From NCBI GenBank assembly GCA_030248065.1, contig JASAMV010002329.1, positions 57,570-121,569 of the forward strand: a stretch of 64,000 nucleotides of DNA. Direction: 5' to 3'. Source of the stretch: Rhynchonema sp. JSB1_4 (Eukaryota > Nematoda > Chromadorea > Monhysterida > Xyalidae). The translations under genes were made by a program, and so were the position numbers. Position 1 is the stretch's first letter; every line of letters begins with the position of its first letter. Positions 1 to 11,260 of the stretch are shown piece by piece. A model generated the notes under the pieces. That model was given only the letters and a program-made list of their open reading frames with translations, did not search any database and had not been told where the DNA came from.

Positions 1-201
1 CTACAGACGCAGGGAAACTCCCGTTCGAAGTCGAAGCAGGCAACAAGCTCAACACACAGTCAAGAAGCCACGCAGCTGACGCACACAGCTTGTGTGACTG
101 AAACATTCGAAACGCACACGAGCCAGCTGCGTGGCTTGTTGACTGTGTGTTGAGCTTGTTGCCTGCTTCGACTTCGAACGGGAGTTTCCCTGCGTCTGTA
201 G
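1..201. mobile_element. Palindromic MITE, CAGACGCAGG termini
   Basis: The first 201 bases form one near-perfect inverted repeat. The left arm begins CTACAGACGCAGGGAAAC and the right arm ends with its reverse complement, GTTTCCCTGCGTCTGTAG; the arms are about 80 bp with a short unpaired centre. If the flanking TA dinucleotides (2-3 and 199-200) are the target duplication, the element runs 4-198 with CAG...CTG ends, as in Tc1/mariner-type MITEs. No coding capacity. It touches the window edge, so something further left cannot be excluded. Confidence 0.8.
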
Positions 202-499
202 GATTGCATGAGGCAACGAAATTAGAAACTTACTATACAATCGAAAGATCTGAATTCCAAAATAATATTGAAATAAAGTCTACATTTTCAATAATGTTGA
301 ATTGATGTAGCTCTGATTATGGAACTGTTAAAAACGTTTCCTTTATGCCTATGGAAGTGTCTTTGCATCGACAGTGCTATTGGTCGCACAATGACCATAT
401 AAGAATTCATCAAAATCAATCCTGATTTTCACGTTCAGTCACTCTTAACCACTGTGCTATTTGTGATTCTCACAAAACATTTTCAGCTGAAAATAATCT

Positions 500-665
500 A
501 GCAGATCAGCCACGTTGCCGCAGGTCTGAAACATTCTCTTTACTACGTGTTTTGTGTTTGATCGCGCAACGCAACGTCATTGCCCCGTCACTAGCCTGCT
601 TTGCGATTCAGGAAAAAAAATTGACCAATTCTTATAAAGTCATTGTGCGACCAATGCACCCTACA
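500..665 (+). repeat. Dispersed repeat, copy 1 (partner near 54,478)
   Basis: This stretch shares many blocks in the same order and orientation with 54,478-54,660. Examples are CACGTTGC followed by GAAACATTC, TGATCGCGCA with CAACGTCATT, ATTCAGGAAAAA, and TTGTGCGACCAA. The identity is interrupted by small indels. It is an old dispersed repeat family of unknown type with no ORF. Confidence 0.6.
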
Positions 666-905
666 CATTAACGTCTGAACGCATTAGGCTACGAAGAAAC
701 AACCAAAAACCTAAATAGTATAAAGTAAGAAAGGGCAAGCTTTTTCGGACACTGACGCTGGACAGTTTGTAATTTGCGAACAAGTCCATAATAAAAAAAT
801 GTTCCCACAACGGGCCCATGAGACTGAGAGTACCAACTTGGTACTTCTGAGGAGATAAACAACAACCAAATTTGCTAATGCTACGGTACTGTCTTCTCTC
901 TGAGG

Positions 906-1222
906 GCGCGTGCGGTCATATCGGGAAACAGGAATGAAATTTTTTCTATGTAAGTGCAAGTTTCCCTTTCCGGTTTCCCGATACGACTACACGCTCATTA
1001 GGGAAACGGGAATGAAACAAAACAGTTTCTGTTGCAGTCAAGTTTTGGTGCGTAACAAAAAACATTTTTTGTGCCACTCAAGTTTCCGGCACTGGTTGAT
1101 CAGATTTTGCACAGAACATGTTTTCATTTTATTTCTGTTTCCCGATGTGCGTGTGGTCTCATCGGGAAACGGGAAAGGGAAACTTGGACTAGAAAAAGTT
1201 TTATTCTCGTATCCCGATCACC
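906..1222. mobile_element. Decayed TIR element with GGGAAACGGGAA arrays
   Basis: Two similar hairpin-forming blocks in opposite orientation (about 915-1010 and 1135-1222) carry repeated words such as ATCGGGAAACGGGAA and their complements. The interior resembles that of the 52,811 element (AATGAAACAAAACA near 1010 and near 52,930). The ends are too eroded for a sure target-site duplication. ORFs here are chance frames through the repeats. Confidence 0.55.
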
Positions 1223-1576
1223 TAATCTGCTTCAGATTTTGTGGTCAAAAAATGCAAAAATTGTTGTATTTCAGTTGTTATTTTAACAAAAATTGGTACA
1301 CTTGTGTTCTGTTGGATGAAATACCCCGCACGCATCTGTTCAACACTTTATGGTTCTCTTTGTCAGTCATCGCTCTGAATATAAATGTGAAAATGGCGTA
1401 ATTGTATTCCAACCGTGCCATACGTAAAATTGACAATGCATTCGATCACATAACACATGACGACTATTCAACAATGAAGGACAAATCTTTTGCTTGTTCG
1501 TGTGTTTTGTCAATGAGCTCATTTTTTCATCCAGTCAGACGGGCTGAAACAATAGAACGAGTGAACTTGGGGATTA

Positions 1577-2107
1577 AAGGGTGTGTCTAACGTCTCTTAA
1601 TCCCATGTTTTATGAGGTGCAATCGAAAGATGACCTCGACAGGCAAAAAACCGCGTCTTGTAACTCGCTAAATCGCGAAATCTTGAGGGTTACTTTTCGA
1701 ATTAAATCAATTTCCGGACACAAAACTGCAGGCGCTTTTGAGTGGGCGCTACTCACGCTTGGCGTTTTTCTGCTGAAACATTACATGTTTAAGCGCGGCT
1801 CCGCCGCCTACACAATGCACGTAAACGCTCAACACACGCCGCTCAGGCTGCTGGCTTGACTGTGGACACAATGAATGTTTCATTTAACACATAGAAGCTG
1901 GTTTGTGTGTGTTTCGCTGCGTAGCTTTTTTCCGTCTCTCAGTCTGCTTTTTGTGTCCGGAAATTGATTTAATTCGAAAAGTAACCCTCAAGATTTCGCA
2001 ATTTGGCTAGTTAGAAGACGAGGTTTTTTGCACACGGTGGCCTTTTGAAGTCATCTTTCAAATCCACCCAACAAAACATGGGGTTAGAAGACGTTAAACA
2101 CACCCTT
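1577..2107. mobile_element. TIR element with about 150-190 bp arms, TA-flanked
   Basis: The left end AAGGGTGTGTCTAACGTC and the right end, GACGTTAAACACACCCTT, are inverted copies. The similarity continues inward through the block ending ATTTCCGGACACAAA, giving arms of roughly 150-190 bp with small indels. Each end is flanked by TA (1575-1576 and 2108-2109), consistent with a Tc1/mariner-like TA duplication, although TAAA/TTTA symmetry makes the exact edge ambiguous. It lies just downstream of the first inhibitor gene and has no coding capacity. Confidence 0.7.
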
Positions 2108-2176
2108 TAAGTTGCGCCACCATGTCCAATATATCACCTGGCCTTATCATAAAACACGCTAACTGTTTGTTCCACA

Positions 2177-4162
2177 TCAGCAGGCCTCAACGCACTGCTT
2201 GTGTGTGTCGAACCGGTTGGTGTTGCCTCCACAGCCTTGGTACTCAAGACGCTGGCATGTGCCGCTGAGAATGTCGTAGTAGAAGCGTTTGTGCAACGCG
2301 TGTGCCGTGTTGCATTGGTGACCGACGTTCATTGGTTGCTCGCATCGCCGACCGCTGGTCCCTGAGTATGATCAATCAAATTAATTGGACGTTGCACTTG
2401 ATAAGCACTTGAGTCAACTCACCACATTGAACAGAAGTGCCACATTTGTCTGTCTCGGCATTGCGAAAATATCCGTGGGGACAGTAGCATTTCGATCGAG
2501 TCACAGGGAATGTTTCCCGGTGGCAATAGTAGTCCATGCATGAATTTTCGGTGCACACCCGCTCGTTTGTGCCGCACGCAACTACAAACTGTACGTTTTG
2601 AATTGATGGCTGTCGGAGAACATTGTCGAAGTCAGTTTACCGCATTCGGCCAACGGTCGACACTGGTTGGTATTGACGTCACGTCGGTGGTGTGCGTCGC
2701 ACAAACATTCACCGAGACTCTTCCCAATCATCGTGTTGACGTAGCCACATTGTGCTTCGGTGCACGGATTATGCCTGCACGTCACGTGACCGCTGGGGCA
2801 CAGTTCTGTTGGTAACATAAAAACATTCATTCAACGTGGGGTGATGATGAAAATTGACTTGGCAAATATCGAACCGGGGCATTGATCAACTGGCATACAT
2901 CGGTTTCCATGCCGAGCGTAGCCGTGGTTGCAAACACAAACGTCCTTGTTTTTGGTGGCAGGTGCAGCACCACACTTGAACTCTACACAGGTGTTGTTCG
3001 GGCAGTAGTGTTCATGTGCAGTTGCTGAGCAAATCGGGCCTGAAGAGCGATCGCCACATGACTTGGTCGTCGAACGAAATTGTAGTGAGTCATGAAAATC
3101 TATGGAACGTTCGTTCGACTGACCATCTTCGCCTATGGAACCCCTGAGTGAATTCAGTGTCAGGTATACATATGTACTATCCTACAACTACTGTATATAA
3201 CACAGCATTTTACATACCACTGCGGCCTGGACAGTGATGCACGCATTGCCCTTGGTGCCGATAATAACCGTTGTGGCACGCACATTTACCCAAGGACACA
3301 GCCCTCAAGTGTGCGTAATACCTCGTGCCCGTCACAACGCAATTCTGTTCCGGGCATCCACCCAAGAGTGAGCAACTATATTCGCTTGGCGAATGGCATC
3401 GATCTGAATTAATGAAATATAGGCATTCGTGAACGCTCTACAAAATCGGAAGTTCAAAGATTGATGACTGTCTTTTTGGAAGTTTCTGCCCGCTGATTTT
3501 TCCGCCATAGAACCTACTGGGGCACTGGTCGTGCGGCACACAATTGCCAATATGTCGGTAGGTGCTGGCGCAATAGCATTCGCCATAAGCCTTCTTGATG
3601 ATCATTTTGTCGCAATTTTGTTCGGAGCACCATTGCGTCCTGCACGACAACTCGTCAACCGGACAAACATGCGGGTGGGGGAGGCGTGTTGGTGTCGGTG
3701 TTGTGTACGCTGAAACGAAACTGAGCGCTCTTACAACGATGCTGCACCGATTAGCCAATACCGAAAGGTGTTCAACACGACGCATGTTCCAGTTCAATAT
3801 ATGAATATGTAGGTATACCAAGACAGTCATTCGACGACAAGCAGTGTTGTCCGTAGCGGAAGTAGTCCTTATTGCACGCACAGTGTCCTTGCCGTACTTC
3901 CGTCTTTGTGTACACGGCGTCACAGGTTTCTTCGGTACAGCTGCTAGCATGACAACGCATGGCATTTAGTTCGCATTGACCTGTGGTGGGCACAGATGCA
4001 GATGTGTCTGATTAAAGTTGATCGCAGTGAATCCAAAAGATTAAAGTAGATGTGCTCTGTTTTGCTAAGAACCTAAATACCTCCGTACTAACCATCGTGA
4101 TCCGCCACGCCCCGGTTGGTGATCGTAATTAACACCAACAACAAAAACACGTGTTTTGCCAT
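2177..4162 (-). CDS. Secreted protein: signal peptide, six TIL-like domains, C-terminal Kunitz domain
   Basis: Eight exons on the minus strand, approximately 4093-4162, 3819-3980, 3512-3713, 3220-3407, 2872-3038, 2640-2806, 2421-2584 and 2177-2367. Exon 1 encodes MAKHVFLLLVLITITN, a signal peptide, and ends in phase 1. Each of the next six exons encodes one Cys-rich module of the form C-x-N-E..C..C..C..GxCxC..GYxRH..C....C, a trypsin-inhibitor-like (TIL) pattern. Most modules have 8 cysteines instead of 10. All junctions are phase 1, so exons can be duplicated without frame change. The last exon encodes a Kunitz fold with the YQGCGGNTNRF core and ends CVEAC-stop. Its first loops are longer than in BPTI (9 and 18 residues between the first three cysteines, not 8 and 15), so inhibition is uncertain. 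Probable role: extracellular serine-protease inhibition, inferred from domain family only. Exon limits are good to a few bases. Confidence 0.85.
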
Positions 4163-4818
4163 GAGCGATGCTTCTCACTAGTGCACAAATCACGTGATGT
4201 GCCGGGAGGCTATCTCATAAACACTGCAAAGTTCGTTTATATTCAATGGATGGTCTGAAAACCGCCGGTTAAATCTGTAGGAAACAACATTGGCAGAGGA
4301 GAATGCAGCGGCTTGTTCAAAAAAAAGTCCAAACACAAAAGCCTAATTAGGAGTCCAAAGCCGAACAGACGTGCTCAAAAATAAACACTTATTTTTAAAT
4401 AAACACTTTGCTTGCGCACTTGGTCTTTCACCTCGCGCACTTGATTCTCGGAATGTATCGAAAACATAAACATTATTATTACATGACAAAACGCTTCGAT
4501 ATATACATACAGTAGTTGTGCTGACTTTTCCTGGAATAAATAAAAAAGACTAGAAGTAAAATCAGAAAGACGTGGTCACAATAACTTACCGCTTCAGTTG
4601 CCACAATAACTTAAGACCCACGATAAAGATCCCGCGTGCCAGGCGATCGCAATCTGACGCACATTAAAAATACAGTAGATCTACATTTCTACTGTGCGGT
4701 GTGCATCAAGCACGCATAACCCATAAACCTCGGTTTGAAACATGGGTGGAAGTTGTCAGAGCTCCTGCTCGGAATTCTTTATCGAAATCACGCGGCATAA
4801 CCATTATGATAACGTAGG

Positions 4819-6153
4819 CAGGGTTGGGAAAAAATGTTTTTAAACACGTTTTTTAAATCTCAGATTCGGTGAAATTTGACCAAATTTGCCTAAAAACGCA
4901 CAAAAACGCGAAAAATGCAACTTGGTTTGCGTCACTTATGAAGGGCGTTTACGTCATATCGGTTAATGTGGACCGATGATTGTTGCTCTCCTATGGCATC
5001 AGACACAACAGCTTGTGGTCGAATAAGGCTGCCTTCACAATGCATGCGAGTTAGCGATTTTGTGAGTTTGCGATTTTGCGAGTTGCGAGTTTGCGAGCCA
5101 GAATTTCGACTCGCATTTGTGTTCACAATGGAAATTCACAACTCGCATGCGAGCTCGCAAACTCGCAGCTCGCAAAATCGCAAACTCGCATTCGTGTTCA
5201 CAACGCAGGCGCGCGAGTCGGTTATCGCAGGATCTTCTCATCCAATACTTCAGAACTTCTAGTCATTTCCTTTCAAATCAATGAATTTAACTTGTGTGCA
5301 AAACAAACATTCTGCTTGAACATCATTTCCCTTCAGATTAACTAACTTGCACGTTTTTTGTGTTGACAGGAGAATGATATAGTTATGGATAAAGACAGCA
5401 AACTTGTAGCGACAAAACACATTGTAACAAGGATTAAAATTGACTAGGTTCAATTTTAGAAATCAAGCTCATCGAAATAATTATGTTTTCTTGCTAAGGA
5501 AAGCACGCGCGCAGCAAACTCGCGTCCAAAATTAGAACCAATCCTAATCGGCCTTTTGCGAGTTTGCGAGCCGAAAACTCGCAAAATCGCAAACTCGCAA
5601 ATGCATTGTGAACACACATGCGAGTGCGAGTTTGCGAGCCGCGTCAGGCCGACTCGCAAAATCGCAAACTCGCATTTTGCATTGTGAACACCAATGCGAG
5701 CCGCGCTGGCTCGCAAACTCGCAAAATCGCAAACTCGCATGCATTGTGAAGGCAGCCTAAGCAAGATTTACTCATAAACCACGCAGAATTCAGACAGCAA
5801 ATTTCAATAAGCTTGTCGGGTCGCTCAGTCAGTCGTATCTGGCCAACTTCGAGCTCCCCGATGGGGAATGACATCGAAGTACCACGTAGGTACATGCACG
5901 CACACTGTGTCCCATGTATCACGGGAAAGTATAATAACATCATTTGTGGCATCTTATATGTGCCAAATACATGCCCCAAGGCGATTTTATGAAGAAAATT
6001 TTTCGACCCCTGAGAAAAAATTACAAAAAATAACCCCCGAAAAGGCCAATTTCGGACGTTTTAGGGCATTTTGTTCCTCCGAAAAAAAATTAAACATGTT
6101 TTTTTCAAAATTTTTTTCAAAAACCATCTTTAAAATTTTTTTGCCCAACCCTG
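4819..6153. mobile_element. hAT-type DNA transposon (non-autonomous) with 8-bp TSD
   Basis: The left end reads CAGGGTTGGGAAAAAATG and the right end TTTTTTTGCCCAACCCTG, inverted copies. They are flanked by the direct 8-bp duplication AACGTAGG at 4811-4818 and 6154-6161. CAGGG...CCCTG ends and an 8-bp duplication are hallmarks of the hAT superfamily. I see no transposase coding sequence, so it is a non-autonomous copy. A second element (5027-5757) is inserted inside it. It fills the gap between the first two inhibitor genes. Confidence 0.85.
5027..5757. mobile_element. PIF/Harbinger-like MITE nested in hAT, TAA duplication
   Basis: The ends GGCTGCCTTCACAATGCATG and CATGCATTGTGAAGGCAGCC are perfect inverted copies flanked by TAA (5024-5026 and 5758-5760), matching the TWA duplication of PIF/Harbinger elements. 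Inside each end are arrays of the word GCGAGTTTGCGAG and its complement. The termini are the same as in the larger element at 30,359-32,300, which carries PIF/Harbinger coding remnants, so this is a member of the same family. The several ORFs across it are repeat artefacts. Confidence 0.85.
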
Positions 6154-6273
6154 AACGTAGGGAAACAGGTTATATTGTAGTCACAAATTATGCCTGTCGA
6201 TCCAGTATTCCAGTAGATGATGAAAACGCCATTTAGAAATCGCCAAGCCGATAAAAGCGCTTCTTCATCACCA

Positions 6274-9200
6274 TCATTTACCCGAACCACACTGGTTAGC
6301 TTTCACACACAGTTGCGTCACTGGATGTCGGTAGCGATTTGTTCGACAAGTGCATTCTCTGAACGATTTCACGCCCGTGTTCGCAGCACCACATCGATTT
6401 TCGAAGCATGAATTGAGACAGGCGTATTCCTCAGGTCGGCAATTTACTCCTTTATCAAGTATAATTCGATGGTTTAGACAAGGCCGTTAACTATAGCAGG
6501 GACTATGCCGGTGAGAGACTACGATTTGGCGTATACTTACCCACGCCACATGAGGCAGGGGGCACACATGCACCACCGTGACGTCTGAACTCGTTGTAAC
6601 AGGTGCACTGTCCCGCTGATTTGGTATGGACTTGACCGGTCGTGCATTCCTGCTCGCTACAGTAGTTGGTGGTGCACTTGTATTCGTTTAATTGGCATGG
6701 CCCTTGATCTGAAATGAAAGTTATACAAAATGTCAATCTAGAGTAATCTCATTGTAATTGTCACCATGCAGGAAACGTGGCCGAAGCGATTACCTGGGGG
6801 TGGACAGAACTTCTCTTCCTTGCAGATTGTTCCATGTCGGTAGTAGTTCGGCATGCACGTACATTCGTGCATGTTCACGTGTACGATTCTTTTGTCGCAA
6901 GTCGTCTCTGTGCACGTTGCGTGAATGCAGTTCTGTTGATTGGGTTTGGTCGTACAATCGAATGTGCCTAAATCAAATCTTTATTGAATATCGTGATATT
7001 ATACGCTGTGCTGCGAAACATTAACATACAAAGTTCTGAATTAACAGACCTGATGGCCTGTGGTTGCCCTCAATAAACGGCGGGGTTCTGAATACCAAAG
7101 CATCAAGCATACCGGGACATTGATCCTGCTTCAAGCAGAGCGTAATGTGACGATAGTATCCTGTCGGGCAATAGCACTGGCCGTGCCTTACTGATCTGGA
7201 TTGCTTGTCGCATGTTTGTTCCATGCAGGACGACGCGGTGCACATGACGTGGTTTATTGTACAGTGATCACGTGGTGGCGGCGTGCCAGCAACTGCACAA
7301 CACACAATGTAAGATCGTCACTGCTATCCACGACCACAGCAAGCTAAGCGCTCCAAGCAGCTGCTGGCCATTGTTTCATAAAATGATTGTTCAAACTCAC
7401 TTGGACTTGGACAATTGCTGTGCAACACACACGACGTTTGGTGTCTGTAGTAGCCATGTGTGCAATAGCACTGTCCGTTTGGCTTGTTTATTTGCGTTTT
7501 GCCACATTGGTGCTCTGTGCATAAAGGTGACATGCATACCGCCTCGTTTGCATTTGGACACTGGTAGATCGGTGGCTGTGTGATGATCTCTGAACAAAGA
7601 AATCTTTCAGATTGAGTCATTGGAAGGACAGGTACAGCATGGCACAACGACAACGTACTGTTGGCACAGGCGGTCTGTGGCACACACACAACTTGTCGAT
7701 AGAATCCGTTGCTGCACATGCACTGCCCGATCGATTTCGGTGTCAACCGTTTGTCACATGCTTGTTCGTTGCACGTGGTGATGGCACACTTCATCTCATT
7801 CGGACCACAGTCGATTTGTATTCGTTTGGTTGGGCCGACTATTGTTGTTGGATTTGATGTCGCCGTTGGTCTGCCTGCAACAAATCCTGAAATTTTGTTA
7901 CAGGATACTGAAAAAGAATAGTTTTGATCATTGAAATGTAGGAACGAGAAAAACTATGTAACACATCAACTGCTACCACCTGGACATGATGTCTCCGGCA
8001 CGCACATAAGGCCGTGTCGGTAGTACCCGAGGCTGCACATGCACTCGCCGATGGTTTTTGGCGTGAACTTTTTGTCGCATGTTTGTTCCTTGCAAGTGCT
8101 GATCGCGCACTGCATCTCGTTCAGACCGCATACGACAAGTGTCCGTTTCACTGGTAATACGACTGTTGTTGTTGGAGTTATTATCGGAATGGTTGGATTT
8201 GGAGTAGCTGGACCTGCAAAAACTCCTGCCCTATCGTGACCCGTTGCGATTATGTGCTTGCAGTGCTCTACTAGATACATTTGTATCTACAAAGTCTCTG
8301 TTCATTGACTCACAATGTACTCGCGGTACGCACTTGTTGCTGCCGCCGAAACGCACCAGTCCCGCTTTGCACAAACATTTTCTGCCATTGTACGCGGCAC
8401 AGCGGTTGTCATTCGTGCATTCCACCGCGGTTAGTGTGTTGTCACATCGGGGCTCACAGAACGAAGGACATGGTGCCGGGTCCTCCACACTCTCTAGGCA
8501 GCCTGGCATTAAATCTGGTTCAATGTCGGATACTTTACATCCGTGTTGAGGCACTGTGATCGCGGAAGATTTAGGGCGAACTAAGGTTAAATCCGGAATC
8601 CGGAAACCGGAAATAATTTGCGTACAAAAATACAAAACATTTCCGGACTCCGGAAATATTTCCGGAAAACGCAGAAATTTACATGCAAAAATAATGCGCT
8701 TTCCGGAAATATTTCCTGATTCCGGTTTCCGGATTCAACCTAAGTCCAGTCGGTCTGAATAAAGTTGCGTGAGGACCGTTTGTCAATCACCGTAACCGTA
8801 CAGTACTATGTTACAGATTCTATGGGTGAAATTTTTGAAACGGTGTAAAGGTCAGTTGGGCGTGAAGGTCGGTGTAAAGTTCCGTCGAAAGCACGGTCGG
8901 CGTAGCTCGGTGTAAACGTGAAACATTGCCTGTTATTAACGTGGAATGTTTCAAGTTTACACCGAGGTCTATCACACTGTGCTGTCGACCGAGCTTTCCA
9001 CCGACCTTTACACCCAACTGATCTTTACACCGTTTCGAAAATATCACCCTATGCACGTATCGGCAAACTACACCAACATGAGCTGGGTTTCGAAGGTGGT
9101 GCGCATTCAAAACGAATAGAAAGAGAAAATCAGCATGCTCCGTTTTGTATTCTTCAACGTGCAACATTTCGCAAATCAGCAGCCACGTATGAATGTTTCA

Positions 9201-9553
9201 CTGTTCTGCCAGCTCCGAAAGCGAGCTTGTGTTGGTGTAGTTTGCCTTTACCAGGTTGAAAGATACGACGTACATACATATGTACAGTACCAGCTGCAGT
9301 TCTAGGCGATTCTGAGGCGGCGCAGGCTCAGCCTGCAGGCTGGCCTGCACAGTTAAGAAAAGAAACCAGCGGAGCCTGCAGGCGGCTGCAGACTGAGCCT
9401 GCGCCGCCTCAGGATAGCCTAGAATTGCAGCTGGTACTGTATATATATATATATGATATATGTATATATATATATATGATAACCCTGCTTACCTCCGTAG
9501 ACAGAGCTTACGAGTCCAGCGCCGACGGCGAAGAGCAGACCCAGTTGTCTCAT
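6274..9553 (-). CDS. Secreted protein: signal peptide plus eight TIL-like domains
   Basis: Exon 1 (9493-9553) encodes MRQLGLLFAVGAGLVSSVYG, a signal peptide ending in phase 1. Eight domain exons follow: 8314-8502, then about 7978-8213, 7658-7885, 7400-7590, 7108-7290, 6794-6968, 6540-6710, and a last one 6274-6458 ending in TGA. The first domain is a canonical 10-Cys TIL (CLESVEDPAPC..FCEPRC...), nearly identical to domain 1 of the 12-18 kb gene. The rest are the 8-Cys form, typically CGxNExxCA..TCxEQxCDK...GxCxCS.GYYRHG..CVP...C. Two exons carry Thr/Pro-rich linkers before the domain. There is no Kunitz domain. The last exon was chosen because its AG|GA acceptor preserves phase 1 and a full Cys pattern precedes the stop. 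The first intron holds three small transposons. Likely a secreted multi-headed protease inhibitor, inferred from family. Confidence 0.85.
8585..8740. mobile_element. Small MITE (156 bp) with CCGGAAA words, TAA duplication
   Basis: The ends GGTTAAATCCGGAATCCGG and CCGGTTTCCGGATTCAACC are imperfect inverted copies flanked by TAA at 8582-8584 and 8741-8743. The interior repeats CCGGAAATATTTCCGG-type words in both orientations. The duplication size fits PIF/Harbinger MITEs. It lies in the first intron of the 6274-9553 gene. Confidence 0.8.
8823..9049. mobile_element. Foldback MITE with CGGTGTAAA words
   Basis: The two halves are imperfect inverted copies. The left arm begins TGGGTGAAATTTTTGAAACGG and the right arm ends with the complement of GGGTGATATTTTCGAAACGG. 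Repeated CGGTGTAAA words occur in both arms. It is flanked by TA on both sides. It is intronic in the second inhibitor gene and has no coding content. Confidence 0.7.
9283..9441. mobile_element. TA-duplicating MITE, TACAGTACCAGCTGCA termini
   Basis: TACAGTACCAGCTGCAGTTC at the left is mirrored at the right by GAATTGCAGCTGGTACTGTA; the arms continue through GAGGCGGCGCAGGCTCAG. With TA as the duplication, the element is CAGTACC...GGTACTG. The same termini occur at 15,935-17,224 and, with changes, at 27,922-28,134, which defines a family. An alternating TA microsatellite follows directly (about 9441-9480). Confidence 0.8.
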
Positions 9554-10029
9554 GACGGTTAACGTCCTCGTGACGGGTATGAAGCAAATACCAGATGAAA
9601 TACGAGTGGCATTAATGCCAGTGAAGCAACATGGTGGCGGGGCTGGCAGTGATCTTTCCAGCTTCATTTATTATTCAGGACGAACAACATGCCCTTCTTG
9701 GTTATCCCACGCCTCGCAGATGTACTATGATCGAACAGATAAAAATAAATATCGTTGCAAAGGTCTTCTCTATCCGGGTTCACAGAGCAAGTCGTGTTTG
9801 CAAAATTCCCGGCACAAGGTACTGTTCTGGTACTAGGGAAACTCGTTTCGTGGGGTCGATGATGATGATTCGTGGGCAGGCGGCCAGTGTGGAACCCCAT
9901 GGTAGGGATTTTTACATAGGCCCAGCAACTTGGAGACCATTGTTCTGTGTAGAACAGATCCCCGTTCATTGTGTGGTGTGTGCCGACTGTAACAGGACTA
10001 TTCCTATTTCTATGCTGCGCTATGCCGAA

Positions 10030-10612
10030 ATTCTAATCAAAATGTGTAGTCTCCCTAATAGATCCGGCCACCCAGGACACTTTAGTGTCATGGGCTTCAT
10101 CCAGGGTGACTGTTTCTGCGTCCAAGGTTCGTATTCGGATGTTTTTTAGGCCGAGGCACTTACACAGAAAATGTTCGACTGTTTCTTCTTCGCCACAAGC
10201 GGTGCAGGTTGGGTCGTCTCTGAGGCCCATTTTGGTTAGGTGCCTGTTTAGAGGGCTGTGACCTGTGTACATGCACACTGAGGTCCCTTCGTGAGAGAGA
10301 GACACTCCCGCGTTTTGCGCGTGTCTACCTCTATGATAAACTGTTTACTGTGCCGCACTGATCTTCCTCGTCCCACCGTTTTAGCAATTGTGTCAACAGC
10401 CATGTTCTTACCTGTGATCTTGCTGCTGACTTGCTGATGCCAAACGTCGGCTCTGGTCCGGTCTGTGGTTGGGATCGGCCAGCGGTCGCCAGGCGATCGG
10501 CACGGACGTTGCCGTCGAACCCGCTGTGGCCCGGAATCCATGTTAGGGTGACTTTATTTTGTTCGCCCAGTCGACTGCGATTGCGCCCAGTTCGTGGGGT
10601 CATTGCTTTCAT
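10030..10612 (-). pseudogene. 5'-truncated LINE relic: RNase H and C-terminal CCHC-like end
   Basis: The first minus-strand frame (10,612 to about 10,331) contains VTLTWIPGHSGFDGNVRADR, matching the late RNase H motif W(I/V)PGHSGxxGNExAD with Asn-Val where Asn-Glu is usual. After a frame break, the next frame (10,305 to 10,033) has LNRHLTKMGLRDDPTCTACG followed by EEETVEHFLCKC, the Cys/His segment found at the end of ORF2 in I/Jockey-like LINEs that carry RNase H. No reverse transcriptase or endonuclease is present, so it is a dead 3' fragment. The clade is inferred only from the RNase H plus Cys tail. Confidence 0.75.
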
Positions 10613-10959
10613 CCCTGGTACAGTCTTCGTAAGTTAAACGAAGGTAAATGAAACTAAGCTTATGTGTGCGATGCTTGAAATTAAATTCGTCCAGTTAAAT
10701 GACGCTTGAAAGTTCGTGAAACGAAGTCAGTGTAATTCAGGCCATGATTTTTCCATTACTCAGTCTGCTTAATCATGATGGAAACGCAGCTTATTTGTTG
10801 GCTAGGACGGTTTCGACGAAATTCGAGGATGTATAGGTATGCCGCAGGGAAACAACCCGTACCATTGTTCAGCACTTTGTCGATCATTGTTATCTGAACA
10901 TAAAACATACAAGCAAGAAAAATGCCCGCTTTCGCGGGCAAAACGGTGGAACAGAATTT

Positions 10960-11260
10960 TTGTTGAGAACTTACGTACGCGAACAGAACAGACATCCGAA
11001 TTGGAATCGGCGCATATTAAAAGTTCATGTCTACTGATTTTTAGCTCAATCGGAGCACCTTTGAAGATTAGGTCCTGGTCTGGACCGTGAATGTGTTTTC
11101 GGACTCAGACCAGGAATTTCGTTGGAAACTTGCGCGGATATACGAAAGAATTAGAATTAGCATATTTTAAAACCCCTGTGTACCAATTTTCAGCTTAATC
11201 GGAGCATTTTTGGATTTGAGTCCTGGTCCGTGGCCGGTTCCCGGGCTCAGACTGGGACCT
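10960..11260. repeat. Two diverged direct copies of about 130 bp
   Basis: The block ending with AGCTCAATCGGAGCACCTTT and CCTGGTCTGGACC...CTCAGACCAGGA (about 10,970-11,110) is repeated in diverged form at about 11,126-11,256 (AGCTTAATCGGAGCATTTTT, CCTGGTCCGTGGCC, CTCAGACTGGGA). Order and spacing agree. No coding meaning is recognised. Confidence 0.5.

Noticed and set aside
5035..5979. Several overlapping ORFs rich in the same short peptide words
   Set aside because: They translate the subterminal arrays of the MITE at 5027-5757 in different frames.
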